From the NCBI GenBank assembly GCA_026874595.1, contig CM049316.1, forward strand, positions 50,973,676 to 51,037,675: DNA of 64,000 bases. Reading direction: 5' to 3'. Below, piece after piece: positions 11,704 to 22,550 of the stretch (positions are counted from its first letter, which is position 1; each line of letters opens with the position of its first letter). This DNA is from Sipunculus nudus. Its lineage: Eukaryota > Annelida > Sipuncula > Golfingiida > Sipunculidae. The translations under genes and the position numbers were made by a program. A model generated the notes under the pieces. The model searched no databases and was not told where the DNA came from. It saw nothing but the letters and a program-made list of their open reading frames with translations.

Positions 11704-12956
11704 AAAGTAGAAAGTAGTTAAATACCACTGATTCTGCCAGGATTTTCATCAAACTGTGCTGTTACTGATTGAAAATGTGTTTCATGGTAAACAAACTCAA
11801 TGCATGGGCCTCGGTTGTGATTGAGAAAACTCATGGTGGTAATCATGCAGGATCGTCTTCAAAGTTTAAAGGACTGTTTCCTGTTTATCACTCGAATCCT
11901 CTACAAAATGTGTACCTAAGATGCTGATATTGAAAGAGCAAACAAATAACAAACCAGGGAAGTGAGGGAAGTAAAACATAAAAATATACATTCACAGTCT
12001 GTGAATGTTAGCGGCCACATATGGAAGTCCACAGTTAGATAACCTTTGACAAAATATGTAAAGACTGCATGAAAGTCATTGAGAGGCAGGGAGGGACTTC
12101 AAGTATGACTCAGCTGTCTGTTATGCTTTTCGACCATGCTTTTATCATATATAAATATTTTTTGGGAGACCATTTAGTTCTCCATGCATGTGACAGCTTT
12201 GTTCATTCATATATACACCCTTCATAATACACTCTTTAAAAACTTACATAATCTTAAGTCATGCATGTCCCTTTAATATTATATACAAATGTATACAACT
12301 GTTACATTTGGCACGAATAAAGATGAATTTGCGCAACGGTGCCATTTTGATTTAAATGGACCCAAATTAAGCTCACATAATCCCCTTCCAATTAAGTATA
12401 ATGACACCTAAGTTGTAAATATTGGGCCTTGTCATGATCGACACAAGGGGGGAAAATGAAAACTGTGGATAACGGTAGTTTCGCTCTGATTTTTTTCATC
12501 ATGAAGGTCATACATAGGTCACAAACAGCATCTTCATCTATAATTTAGTGTTTAATTAGTTTACTTTATTACCCTCGATCTGCAGAATGCTTTGGAATTT
12601 AAGTACTAACCGAAACATGTGTTCAGTATTTTTCAGTTTTTTTAATGGGAAAACAGCTACACTGAAAATGGTGGTCATTATGACTAGAACAATACCAAAA
12701 ATGAATTCTCTGGGTCAAAATACCCCAGAATTCATGTATTTGATGACCCTCTATATCAAATGTAAAGGTAGTAATGGCATTTTTGCTATTTTCGCTTTAT
12801 TTTGGCGGCCATTTTGATTTATGATATTTAGCGAAAATTGCCCAAGGCTGACAGAGGGCCAACCAACATATTTTTCACTCCTTGTATGTAGGCAAACAAA
12901 ATCCACAAAGAAAAAAACTTAAGACCATAAAACAAGGTTAGCCAAAAAAATGACAT
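11704..12956 (+). other. Unassigned 1.25 kb between HA1 and gypsy protease
   Basis: I recognise no protein or family here. It could be a remnant of the gypsy interior (gag end, protease start) or a separate insertion. The one structure is a long near-palindrome at 12701-12735, ATGAATTCT ... AGAATTCAT around a 6-nt loop, with one unpaired base on each side. Open frames at 12587-12817 show no family motif. Confidence 0.4.
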
Positions 12957-13290
12957 TTGGCTGCCGGACTATTGTTATTGGGGAACGATTTGGTGGAAGG
13001 TAGGGTGATGGTCTCTAAACTGAGGGCTAGCTTAAATGATGTTAGTGAGGCGGAAAACGATGGGATATTGTTTTCAGCCTGTGCAGTCACTCACGCAATG
13101 GCTAGAAAAGCCAATGATCTTACAGTGAACAAGGGTGCCACGGATAAGGCTGGTATGGCTGTGGGCCAGGGTTCCACTGATGATAAAGCCGATACGGCTA
13201 TGTTCGATAGGACCACTGATGATAATGCAGTATTGTGATGATGATGACTTAATAGATTTGTCACAAACATTCATGTAGGTCACTGATCAT
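12957..13290 (+). pseudogene. Gypsy protease C-terminus and linker, broken
   Basis: The frame from about 12957 has no ATG and reads GLLLLGNDLVEG near its start, the typical (L)LGNDL block near the end of gypsy aspartic proteases. A linker with FSACAVTHAMARK follows. The catalytic D-S/T-G is not present because the upstream part is missing. The frame closes at TGA near 13236, and a different frame continues as DDDDLIDLSQTF, so at least one frameshift is present. It directly precedes the integrase fragment, with no RT between. Confidence 0.65.
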
Positions 13291-13368
13291 TGTAATGACC
13301 AATCAGCGTTTCATCGTTCTCAGAATGAGAAAAGAGCTGAGAAATCACCTGATGAGACATTTCCTTAA

Positions 13369-13917
13369 GGGAAAGGAATTAGTTTATTGAAAGTACAAGA
13401 GAAAGATACAGATCTTAAACATTTGTATGATTTGATTCTGCCAACCGAGGAATTAGAAAAGGTGTCATCGGGTTATTTTATACAAAATGATGTATTAATG
13501 AGAAAATGGAAACCCAGAGATATTCCATCAACAGAGGATCGGGCTACAGTAAATCAAATTGTACTTCCTAAAGTTTACAGGTCAGAAATATTAAAGGTAG
13601 CCCATGAATCGCCTTTGTCAGGACATTTAGGTGTAAATAAAACCAAAGAAAAAATCATGAGACATTTCTTTTGGCCTAAGATGAATCAAGATGTGGCGCA
13701 TTTTTTTAAAACTTGTCATACTTGCCAGATGGTAGGAAAATACAGTCATGATTCATCAATTCCAGTCATGGAAGAACCTCTAAGTTGTGTCATTATAGAT
13801 TGTGTGGGTCCAATGCCCAAAACAAAAAATGGAAACCATTATTTGTTAACTATAATGTGTACCACAACAAGATTTCCAGAGGCCATCCCTCTGAGAAATA
13901 TAAAAGCTTTATGTTTA
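13369..13917 (+). pseudogene. Gypsy integrase fragment (H2C2 zinc finger, start of core)
   Basis: Open from 13369 to the TGA at 13921. Counting from 13387, the zinc-binding domain shows H73 and H80 (HESPLSGHLG...KT) and C110-x2-C113 (TCHTCQ). Then IIDCVGP gives the first catalytic Asp (D138) of the D,D-35-E core, and the block TRFPEAIPLRN follows. The protein then stops, so the second Asp and the Glu are missing. Integrase would insert element cDNA in the nucleus. Its position right after protease, ahead of RNase H, is the Gmr1-like order. Confidence 0.9.
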
Positions 13918-14114
13918 AATTGAAAATCCTTTTCCTCTTCCATTGACCAAAATATTTCATCAGGATTATGAATCTCTTAAACTTTTATCTATAATGTAAT
14001 ACTTTTTGTGCCAATTTATATTTTACATTACATGGTCAGGTTGCACACATTGATATATATATATTGTTACAGAGCAAATGTTATAGATATAGAAAAATTA
14101 TGTTTAATAATAAA
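13918..14114 (+). other. Short AT-rich gap before HA3
   Basis: Nothing recognised. Similarity to integrase stops near 13917, so this is deletion-junction sequence or an unknown fragment. Confidence 0.4.
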
Positions 14115-14643
14115 CAAGGCCTACAGGCCTCATTTGAACCAGTGCAATAAGATTATAACCAGGTATAATGCTTCAATGCTGGACCATTACTTTTCAAGAA
14201 CATGTGTAACATGTATATGATCAATCCAAGTACTAAACACATAGAACAAGAAACAAACAAACATCACTGCTGCAATTCCGGCATGGGTGTACACAACACA
14301 AAAACTAGAATATAGGTAGTCAACAAGGGACTACCTGTATCTGCCAAAATCAGAGTGGGAAAGGTGAAGTGAGGCATGGATTGAGTGGCAAGGGGAAATA
14401 GAGTGAGGTGAGTTGCATAATAGCCTGGATGTTTGCAGCCAAAATGTGTATGTAGGTTGCGTCACCTACAGGGTTCATACACTTATCATGAGAAAAATTT
14501 CAAGCACTTATCAAGCACTTTTCAAGGACCTGAAAAGTATTTTCAAGGACATCAAAAGTTATGGACCGTCAGAGCTCCCTCACCCATGCATGTTGCCGAC
14601 ATTGAAACTCTTATAACACAAAATGCAATATAATATTTATAAG

Positions 14644-15553
14644 TAGAATACGGGTAGTCGACAAGCGACTATGTGTCTCTGCCAAAATCAGAGAAGGACG
14701 GGTGAAGTAAGGCATGGATTGAGCGGCAAGGGGAAATAGAGTTACATGTGTTACATATTAGAATGGATCTCTGCCACATAAACATGATTGTAGGTGGTGC
14801 CACCTGTATTTGAACGAGATACGATCCAAGATGTATACACATGCAAAATTTCATGTGGAAAAGTCAAACCACTGCAGAGATATGAGTGATTTTATCCCAC
14901 AGCAGACAAACAGATGGACGCTGTGCAAAAATGGCTGCAGGTGGCTCCACCATTTTTGTGTATGTTATAAAGCTATCCCAGGGCTACATTTGTGTAAAAA
15001 TTTTTTCCTGATTGGTCAAACGAGTCCGGAGATATAAGCATAAATGTCTGCAGCGTGAATGTGAATGTAGGTGGCACCACCTGTCATAAAATCAAGGAAG
15101 CTATGCGGGATGTATACACATGCAGAATTTAAGGTAATTTGGTCAAACCACTGCAGAGATATGAGTGATTTTAACCTAAGGCAGACAAACAGATGGACGC
15201 TGTGCAAAAATGGCTGCAGGTGGCGCCACCATTTTTGTGTATGTTATAAAGCTATCCAAGGGCTACATTTGTGTATAATTTTTTGCCTGATTGGTCAAAC
15301 GAGTCTGGAGATATGAGCTTGGATGTCTGCAGCTTTAAAGTGAATGTAGGTGGCACCACCTGTCATAAAATCAAGAAAGCTATCTAGGATGTATACGCAT
15401 GCAGAATTTTAGGTGCATTAGTCAAACCACTGCAGAGATATGAGTGATTTTAACCCAAGGCAGATGAACAGATGGACACTATGCAAACATTGTTGCAGAT
15501 GGCGCAAACTTTTTTGTGTATGTTATAAAGCTATCCAAGGGCTACATTTGTGT
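14644..15553 (+). mobile_element. B1b: B-family fragment with core-module array
   Basis: It starts TAGAATACGGGTAGTCGAC with the GTAGTCG/CGACTA hairpin. Alternating modules follow, headed by palindromes at 14793, 15070, 15219 and 15349 (about 130-150 bp apart). Each module carries 'GATGTATACACATGC' or 'ATGTTATAAAGCTATCC' and 'CACTGCAGAGATATGAGTGA'. The 3' end is missing and is joined to an HA 3' fragment. Confidence 0.7.
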
Positions 15554-15806
15554 ACATTGGACAATTTGGCTGGACAGTTTCGGAGAAGAAGATTTTAAAA
15601 CTTTTTTAGCTTTTTCCCTATAAAATCTAAGAAAATGCAGCTAGAAAAAAAATAAGCAAAATCCGATATAGTTTTTTGGATGACTGATTATTTGCAAAAA
15701 ATTTGGTGATGCTAGCTCCTGCCGTTTTTGAGATAGCTATGGTTCACGTACATACGACGCACGATGTACGACTCCGCACCATTGCATAAGCTCACAGGTT
15801 CGCTAA
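15554..15806 (+). mobile_element. HA 3'-end fragment
   Basis: It begins within 'GGACAATTTGGCTGGACAG' and runs through 'TTTTTCCCTATAAAATCTAAG' to GCATAAGCTCACAGGTTCGCTAA. No matching 5' end is adjacent. Confidence 0.7.
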
Positions 15807-16450
15807 TAATGCAACCCACAGGTAAACTGAAAAACCTTTAACCAAAACAAAGTCAGATCGGGTTCGTTGGGGAAATATGACCCCTCTGATATAATTATTA
15901 TCGCCGAGTTACCAATGTAAAACCTAAAGTTAACTTGATTTAAACAACATATTCTACTGAGCGAATTACTTTTATATTATTATTATCCTTCAGATTCGAA
16001 TTGTTCCCATCATGTATTTTTCACACATTTTATTCCCCTGGTTTGTTCCCAGATAATTATTTCATTTGGACAGATCTTCTCAATAGCTATATCAATAATC
16101 ATTGTAGTATTACATTTCAATTTAAATTATAAATCTTGCGAAAATACTTACGTGAACCCGCCGAGCGTGTATTGAGTTTTCAATTAAAGAGCTTTTATAC
16201 GTACCTCGGGGGAAATCTCCGCGATCTATAGAGTAAAGCAGCTCACTTAGTATTTGATAAGAAGCATGGTTATTACTCTCGTATGTTAACCTGTTACACC
16301 GTTTTTTTCACCGCCCAGTCTCATTCATCCAAGATTGGGTTCATTCTATTTCATACATTTGATTGACGTAGAGATGCCCGAAAGTCGATATTAAAATACA
16401 AGGTATGCATAAACACTACATACACCAAACTCTTTCACAAAATTTTATTT
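15807..16450 (+). other. Interior of hAT-like element, no gene seen
   Basis: AT-rich sequence with no module palindromes and no recognisable transposase motif. It is the least repetitive part of the element. Confidence 0.4.
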
Positions 16451-16562
16451 TTCAAGCATTTTTCCAAACCACTCTCTCTTTTTAAGCACTTGTTCAGCCC
16501 TTTAAATTGAAATGACTAAATTCAAGCACTTTTTAAGGTTTTCAAGGTGCGTACTAACCCTG

Positions 16563-17177
16563 ACCTACCACAAAATCCAGAAAGCTGTCCTAGATGTATA
16601 AACATGCAAAATTTTAGGCAGAGAAGTCAAACCACTACTGAGATATGATTGATTTTAGCCCACGGCAGACAAACAGGCGGACGCTGTGCAAAAATGGTGG
16701 CAGGTGGCACCACCAATTTTGTGTGTGATTAAGAGCTATGTGAGTTCTATACACATGCACAATTTCAGGGGGATATGTCAAACCAGTCCTGAGATATAGG
16801 CCTGAATGTCTGCAGCATATACATAAATGTAGGTGGTGCCACCTGCCATAAAATCAAGAAAGCTGTCCAGGATGTATACACATGCAAAATTTCAGGTGGA
16901 TAAGTCCAACCAATGCAGAGATATGAGTATTTTTATCCCAAGGCAGATGAACAGATGGATGCTGTGCAAAAATAGTTGCAGGTGGGCAGAGAGGAAAGAT
17001 CTGAGTTCAACCAAAAATGAGGGCGCAGCAGTTCGCATGTGACCGATCATAATTCCGAATTTTAAAAAATTCTGCCCAGTGGTTATGGAGGAGTTCTCCG
17101 GAAACCTATGCAGCGATGGCGGCAGCGTCTGCATCCGACTGAAAACATAGTATCCACAAAACTCCGTTTTGGCGAAT
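16563..17177 (+). repeat. B1 core modules, right part
   Basis: Module palindromes are at 16703 (CA form) and 16832 (TG form), and a third is truncated near 16979. The segment ends with AAAACATAGTATCC ... TTTTGGCG, the B 3' terminal hairpin in degraded form. Confidence 0.7.
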
Positions 17178-18066
17178 AAAATGATTGTAGCTGGCACCAC
17201 CTGTCTTATATACAAAGAAGAGATATATACATATGCCCAATGTCAGACTGATATGTCAAACCCCCCCTGTGAAATAAGCAGGGACATACACTGTGCAAAA
17301 ATTATTGTATGTGGCGCCACCAGTCTTGTACACTATAAAGCTACCCGATATGTATAAACATGCCCAATTTTAGGCTAATGTATCAAATTCCTCTGTAGAA
17401 ATAAGTAGGCGCATACACTGCAAAAGTCAGGTGGCACCACCTGTCTTGTAAATGAGAATACCATCAAAGATGCATAGACAGGTAAAAATATCAGTCCAAT
17501 ACATCAAACTTCCCCATAGTTTAATGCACTGGGCTGACAAGGCTTAGGTAAGGCAGTTGCCCCTGAGTGACCTGTGACAAATTGCTGCCTCAAGCTACTG
17601 CACTGAGTAAACTCTTGACCTGCACCTGGCTAGACTGAGTGAACTTTTGACCTGTACCTGGCTGCACTGAGTGAACTCTTGACCTGTTGCATAATCTGAC
17701 ACAGTTGGCAGTCTGCCAAAGCTATAAATAGATTCAGGCTGAACTTTGGTGCCAAATATGATGCAGTGAGCAGTCTGCCAAAGCTATAAATAAAATGCAG
17801 CTACTGCACTGAGTGAACTATTGACCTATACCTGGCTGCTATTCTTCCAACCCTGGCACTGTGCCAAAAATATTTATAGAGCTGACATCATCTTGGCTAA
17901 TGGCCAACATCAAGGCACTGGCAATCTGCCAATGGTAAACCAAGTGCTGCCATCTGTACACAAAAGTGGTCCCTACTTGAAATAACTTTGAAATTTATTT
18001 TCCCAATACAAAATGCTTTTCAGCTTTTTTTTTTATAAAAAAAAGAAATCAGGAATATATGTAAAA
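17178..18066 (+). mobile_element. HA3 middle block
   Basis: It resumes HA sequence with palindromes at 17191, 17310 and 17430, then 'CTGACACAGTTGGCAGTCTG' units. C1 cuts it after ...ATATATGTAAAA. The block continues at 32280 with TTATTACGGATGC. Confidence 0.7.
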
Positions 18067-18456
18067 CAAGGGACCCATGGGTCACGGCGTTATATATGAT
18101 AAAAAATATGATTTGGGAATGAGGCACATGCTGGTTTTGTGTGGTAATAAATATAAGCTTTGTTATGAGTTGTTGGTGTTTAGCTTATTTATGATTTTGA
18201 TAGTATCTTTGGAAACAAGGAAGAGGATTGATTTCATTTATTTTATTAACAAATGGAGTGCTTTTGTCAACAGATTTTTACTTGGCCATATAAATTATAA
18301 GCAGCACATATAATAAAAGAGTTTAACTATTTATTAAAATTTAATAACAAATATTGTGCCAATATAATTTTTACTAAAAAAATAATAAGAAAATCATATG
18401 ATTTTTTAAAAATAAAATATAATGGAAATGATTATTAAAATAACATTATAGAATAT

Positions 18457-18478
18457 ATTCATGAATGCATTCATGAAT
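18457..18478 (+). repeat. 22-bp perfect palindrome in C1
   Basis: ATTCATGAATG followed by its exact mirror, CATTCATGAAT. The same palindrome is intact at 49954-49975 in C2 and has one mismatch at 52771-52792 in C3. Confidence 0.9.
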
Positions 18479-20033
18479 ACATTTTGAAAGTATCTGCACT
18501 GGTATTCAAATACTTTCATTTTTACCTGAATTCCCATTCTTATGCAATAAAATTTTTTAATGCAGTACATATTCATATTCATATTCAAATACATTTGCAA
18601 AGCATTCGCACCATGTCTAGTATTTATTCAGTTTTAACCAAACAATGATGTTGAGAATCCAGAATATACAAAATTCACAAATTTAAATAATGATCATAAG
18701 TACCTGGTTTAATGGCTATTATTTATATAAAAAAAAATAAATTTAATATATTCACTTTGGACTACTTTCACATCAATCTACACACTAGACACAGTAGGAA
18801 TCTAGATTAATATTATCAACTGCATCTTTGTCTATCATAAATTTCCTTCGTATGATCCCTAATGATTAGTAATGAATAATATGATTTATTTTGTTATCAT
18901 TAAAATTGAACTGAAAAATACCATAGGTGACTGGAATAACACTGACATTAACATTCTATCCATCCATACAAGATTCTTACATCATCAGTAACTGCAAGTT
19001 AATTTTCTGTTACTCATCAACTAACAAATTCCTTTCTATTAATTTTTCTTTAATTTATTTTTAAAAACCAATATAAATTTATTAATTTATTGTTTATTGT
19101 TAAGTTGTTTTTCAAAACAACTATTAGATGAGTTGGGTTGGACACCTTGATCAACTGTGGCTGGGCATTAGCTGCCTGGCTCCCCCAGTGTATGTCTCAC
19201 CTCAAGCGTGCATAATTTGATGAAAGGTCAACAAGGTCAACATACAGGTGACTGAAGAGGGGCTAGCTAGCCTGGGTCTGACATGGTCTCATTAAAACAT
19301 TAATAAAAGCTACAATATTTTGCCAATATCTTTCAGCTTTCTAAACTACAAAGATGAAATCCTTATGTGTGCATGATATGAAAATTATATCAACAGTGCT
19401 CTCAGGAAACAAATGTGCCATGGTCAAAGATTGGCAAAATTTAAGGTACTAATTTTATATTTATACTAATAACTTATAAAATTTGAAAAATTCAGAACTA
19501 ATTTTAGGTATTCAATTGAATCTTGATAAAATAATGTTACATCCCTGATAAAAAATCTCTAGCTTCAGCAATCCTCTTGTTAAGGGAGTAAATATATTTC
19601 TTGATTTTTTTAAAAAGTGCATTATGTTTGAGCCCATCACTTAAAACAAACACAATACTGACATCATTTCTGGCATGTGCATAGTGAATTTATAGAAAAA
19701 TATGTATATTATATATGATCAAAGTCAGATCAGTGGTTTTGATATTAGGCAGTCTTAAAGTGTAACAATGGGTTTTTAATGGAAAAATGAAGTTTTTCAT
19801 TAATATCTCAAAGGAATTAAGTCCTAGTGACCAATTTCTTGGCATGGTAGGGGGTTTTGGAGACATCTAACTGTATGCCAAATTTAAGGAACTTAGAGCT
19901 GAAGGTGGGGAGCTGAGCTCTAGCTAACTGCATAACACTAGCTTGATGTAAACAATATGTAACATGGTGCTTGATAACTTGAATAAAATCTACAGTTTTT
20001 GATAAACTGGTTTCAAATTTTTGGTGTTAACAG

Positions 20034-20060
20034 CCCTTAGCAAAATGAAAAGTTTGCCGC
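20034..20060 (+). repeat. T1 left TIR
   Basis: CCCTTAGCAAAAT...GTTTGCCGC pairs with 31595-31621 apart from a few mismatches. Confidence 0.8.
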
Positions 20061-20099
20061 TGCTTTGCTGCAACCGTGCTGCAAAGCAGCAGAAACCAA

Positions 20100-20500
20100 A
20101 ATAGGCTGCAAGAAGAGTGTGCAGGAAGGCTGCAGCTAGCAGCATGCTTCCCGCTGCCTGCCATAGGCTGCAGGAAAGTGTGCAGCAAATCTGAATTGTG
20201 TGCTGGAAGGTTGCGGGAAGGTTGCGGCTAGCTGCAGTCCTATAGAGTATTTGACTACTGTGCGCAGGAAGGCTGCGGGAGGGTTGCGGCTAGCCGCAGT
20301 CCTGTAGAGTTGACTGAATGCTGTGTGCAGGAAGGCTGCGGGAGGGTTGCGGCTAGTCGCAGTCCTATAGAGTTGACTTAATACTGTGTGCAGGAAGGCT
20401 GCGGGAGGGTTGCTTCTAGCCGCAGTCCTACAGAGTTGACTGATTGCTGTGTGCAGGAAGGCTGCGGGAGGGTTGCGGCTAGCCGCAGCCTTTTACAGTT
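20100..20500 (+). repeat. T1 left subterminal array (about 65-bp unit)
   Basis: GTGCAGGAAGGCTGCGGGAG followed by GGTTGCGGCTAGCCGCAGTC and TAGAGTTGACT recurs four to five times. It is GC-rich against an AT-rich background. Within each unit, GCGGCTAGCCGC is itself palindromic. Confidence 0.85.
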
Positions 20501-20575
20501 TTATTTGCTCGACTTTTTCTTGTCTTACCCTGCTGTGATTGGCTAAACTGATTTTGGAGGGAAAGGCAGCCATTT

Positions 20576-20760
20576 TTGCAAAATTTGGAAAAGACAGTGC
20601 TTTGTCAGGTCTTGTTAAAATATGAAGATCTGTGCCAAATAGCTAAAGTAAGTGTAACATTTAACAGATCCAGCATGTTCAGAGGACTCATTGGATTAAT
20701 TAGAACATACAATCACTTGATTGGAGGACAAAGAGAGGGAGTTATGTTACTACAAACAGT
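20576..20760 (+). CDS. Possible exon of T1 gene, product unknown
   Basis: A 61-codon open stretch just inside the left subterminal array contains ICQIAKVSV-like and GLIGLIRTYNHLIGGQ text and ends at a good donor (ACA|GTAAGT at about 20759). No start ATG lies upstream in frame; the first in-frame ATG encodes the M of SSMFRG. I do not recognise the family. Position and donor suggest a transposase exon, but chance is possible. Confidence 0.3.
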
Positions 20761-21078
20761 AAGTTTGAACTACATATTTGTACCCCAGGGGCTGCCGCTG
20801 CATTAATTGACAAGTGCTGCCAAGCACTAATAAGAGTGAATTTCATCAGTAATTCTGTCAGTTTTCATTTGTTATGTAGTCCTTTTACCTGTTAAGAAAA
20901 TAAAATAATGTTATTATCATGCTTTCCCTTATCATATGACATATTTATCAAAAGATAAAAAAAAAAAGTAATTAAAAAAACCAGCCCACCCGCACTAATT
21001 TCTAAAAAAAAGTGCAAAGAGAACCATATCTTTTTTTTTTTTGCCTTACTGGTATTTTGTGTAATTTAATTTAAAATA
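20761..21078 (+). other. T1 interior, no gene seen
   Basis: AT-rich sequence with A and T runs; nothing recognised. It ends where E1 begins. Confidence 0.5.
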
Positions 21079-21576
21079 AGGGACCCATGGGTCACGGCGC
21101 TCAGCTGATCGTGATTGGACTATAAATGTTTCTCCACTGTGATCCTATATCTAGACGATAAAGCTTGTGAATATCATGTACATGTTGGGCTATTATAAAG
21201 GAATTTAATGTAATATGTGAGTAAATGAAAAATGAAATTACCTGACTGATGGATTAATAGAGTCAAATAAAGTGGTTTATTTTTTATTTATTTAGGAGGG
21301 GTTGAAAATTGTGATATATTTGAGCAAATATGAATGCAATGACAGCAGTAATAAGCAGTAGTAGAATGGTAGTCTGCAAGCGTTCAATTTGACAGATATG
21401 ATGTTATGATTAACTATGCTAATGAAGTGATTTATGAATATGTGACTGTATGACACAATATCTCTTTAGTCTTGACAATGTACATTATTGTGATGCCCAC
21501 TATGTCTACATATTACACAATATTGACATAATTTCTGGCATGTACATAGGTACCTATGGACAAATAGTCATACAAA

Positions 21577-22550
21577 CTAGAATACGGGTAGTCGACAAGC
21601 GACTACGTGTATCCGCCAAAATCAGAGAAGGACGGGTGAAGTAAGGCATGGATTGAGTGGCAAGGGGATATAGAGTTACATGTGTTAAATATTAGAATGG
21701 ATCTCTGCCACATAAACATGATTGTAGGTGGCGCCACCTGTTATTTGAAACTATCCAAGATATATACACAAGCAAAATTTCATGTGGAAAAGTCAAACCA
21801 CTGCAGAGATATGAGTGATTTTATCCCACAGCAGACAAACAGATGGACGCTGTGCAAAAATGGCTGCAGGTGGCACCAACATTTTTGTGTATGTTATAAA
21901 GCTATCGAAGGGCTACATTTGTGTCAAAAAATTTTCCTGATTGGTTGAATGAGTCCAGAGATATAAGCATGGATGTCTACAGTGTGAACGTGAATGTAGG
22001 TGGCGCCACCTGTCATAAAATCAAGAAAGCTATGCGGGATGTATAAGCATGCTGAATTTCAGGTAATTTGGTCAAACCACTGCAGAGATATGAGTGATTT
22101 TAACCAAAGGCAGACAAACAGATGGATGCTGTGTAAAATGGCTGCAGGTGGCGCCACCATTTTTGTGTATGTTATAAAGCTATCCAAGGGCTACATTTGT
22201 GTAAATTTTTCTTCCTGATTGGTCAAACGGTTCCCGAGATATGAGCTTGGATGTCTGCAGCGTTAACGTGAATGTAGGTGGCACCAACTGTCATAAAATC
22301 AAGAAAGCTATCTAGGATGTATACGCATGCCGAATTTTAGGTGAATTAGTCAAACCACTGCAGAGATATGAGTGATTTTAACCCCAGGCAGATGAACAGA
22401 TGGACACTGTGCAAACATGGTTGCAGGTGGCGCCACCTTTTGTTGTGTATGTTATAAAGCTATCCCAGGGCTACATTTGTGTAAAAATTTTGTTTTGCGG
22501 AACCCGGTCAAAAACATAGTATCCGCAAAATTTTTTTTTGGCGGATACAA
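21577..22550 (+). mobile_element. B2: complete 974-bp B element
   Basis: E2 has the uninterrupted site (TACAAAATATTAAAG at 38513-38527), so the insert is exactly defined apart from an A-run ambiguity. The 5' end is CTAGAATACGGG, hairpin GTAGTCG-acaag-CGACTAC, then TGTATCCGCCAAAA. The 3' end is a hairpin, GTATCCGC...GCGGATAC, with TTTTGGCGGATAC complementary to the 5' word. Inside are six modules headed by the palindrome family (21727, 21869, 21999, 22147, 22276, 22426). It is the best reference copy of family B. Confidence 0.9.

Larger units (their letters stand above)
14469..16562 (+). mobile_element. hAT-like element with CAGGGTT ends
   Basis: The left end is CAGGGTTCATACAC and the right end is the reverse complement of CAGGGTTAGTACGCACC. 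Both inner flanks carry 'TTCAAGCACTT' words (14500-14530; 16450-16530). The flanking words ACCTA (14464-14468 and 16563-16567) match, but this is 5 bp and not the 8 bp normal for hAT. Removing the element restores a core module, 'GTAGGTTGCGTCACCTACCACAAAATCC'-like. No transposase is seen. Nested inside are a B fragment (14644-15553) and an HA 3' end (15554-15806). Confidence 0.55.
14305..17177 (+). mobile_element. B1: B-family Helentron-like element, with insertions
   Basis: It starts CTAGAATATAGGTAGTCAAC with a hairpin arm pair (GTAGTC/GACTAC) and CTGTATCTGCCAAAA. It ends near TTTTGGCGAATAAAA, the degenerate complement. It interrupts HA3 between 'CACAACACAAAAA' and 'ATGATTGTAGCTGGC'. The HA copy at 56020-56050 reads through with no B element, a paralogous empty site. 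Inside are core modules, a hAT-like insertion (14469-16562) and a second B 5' end (14644). Confidence 0.7.
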
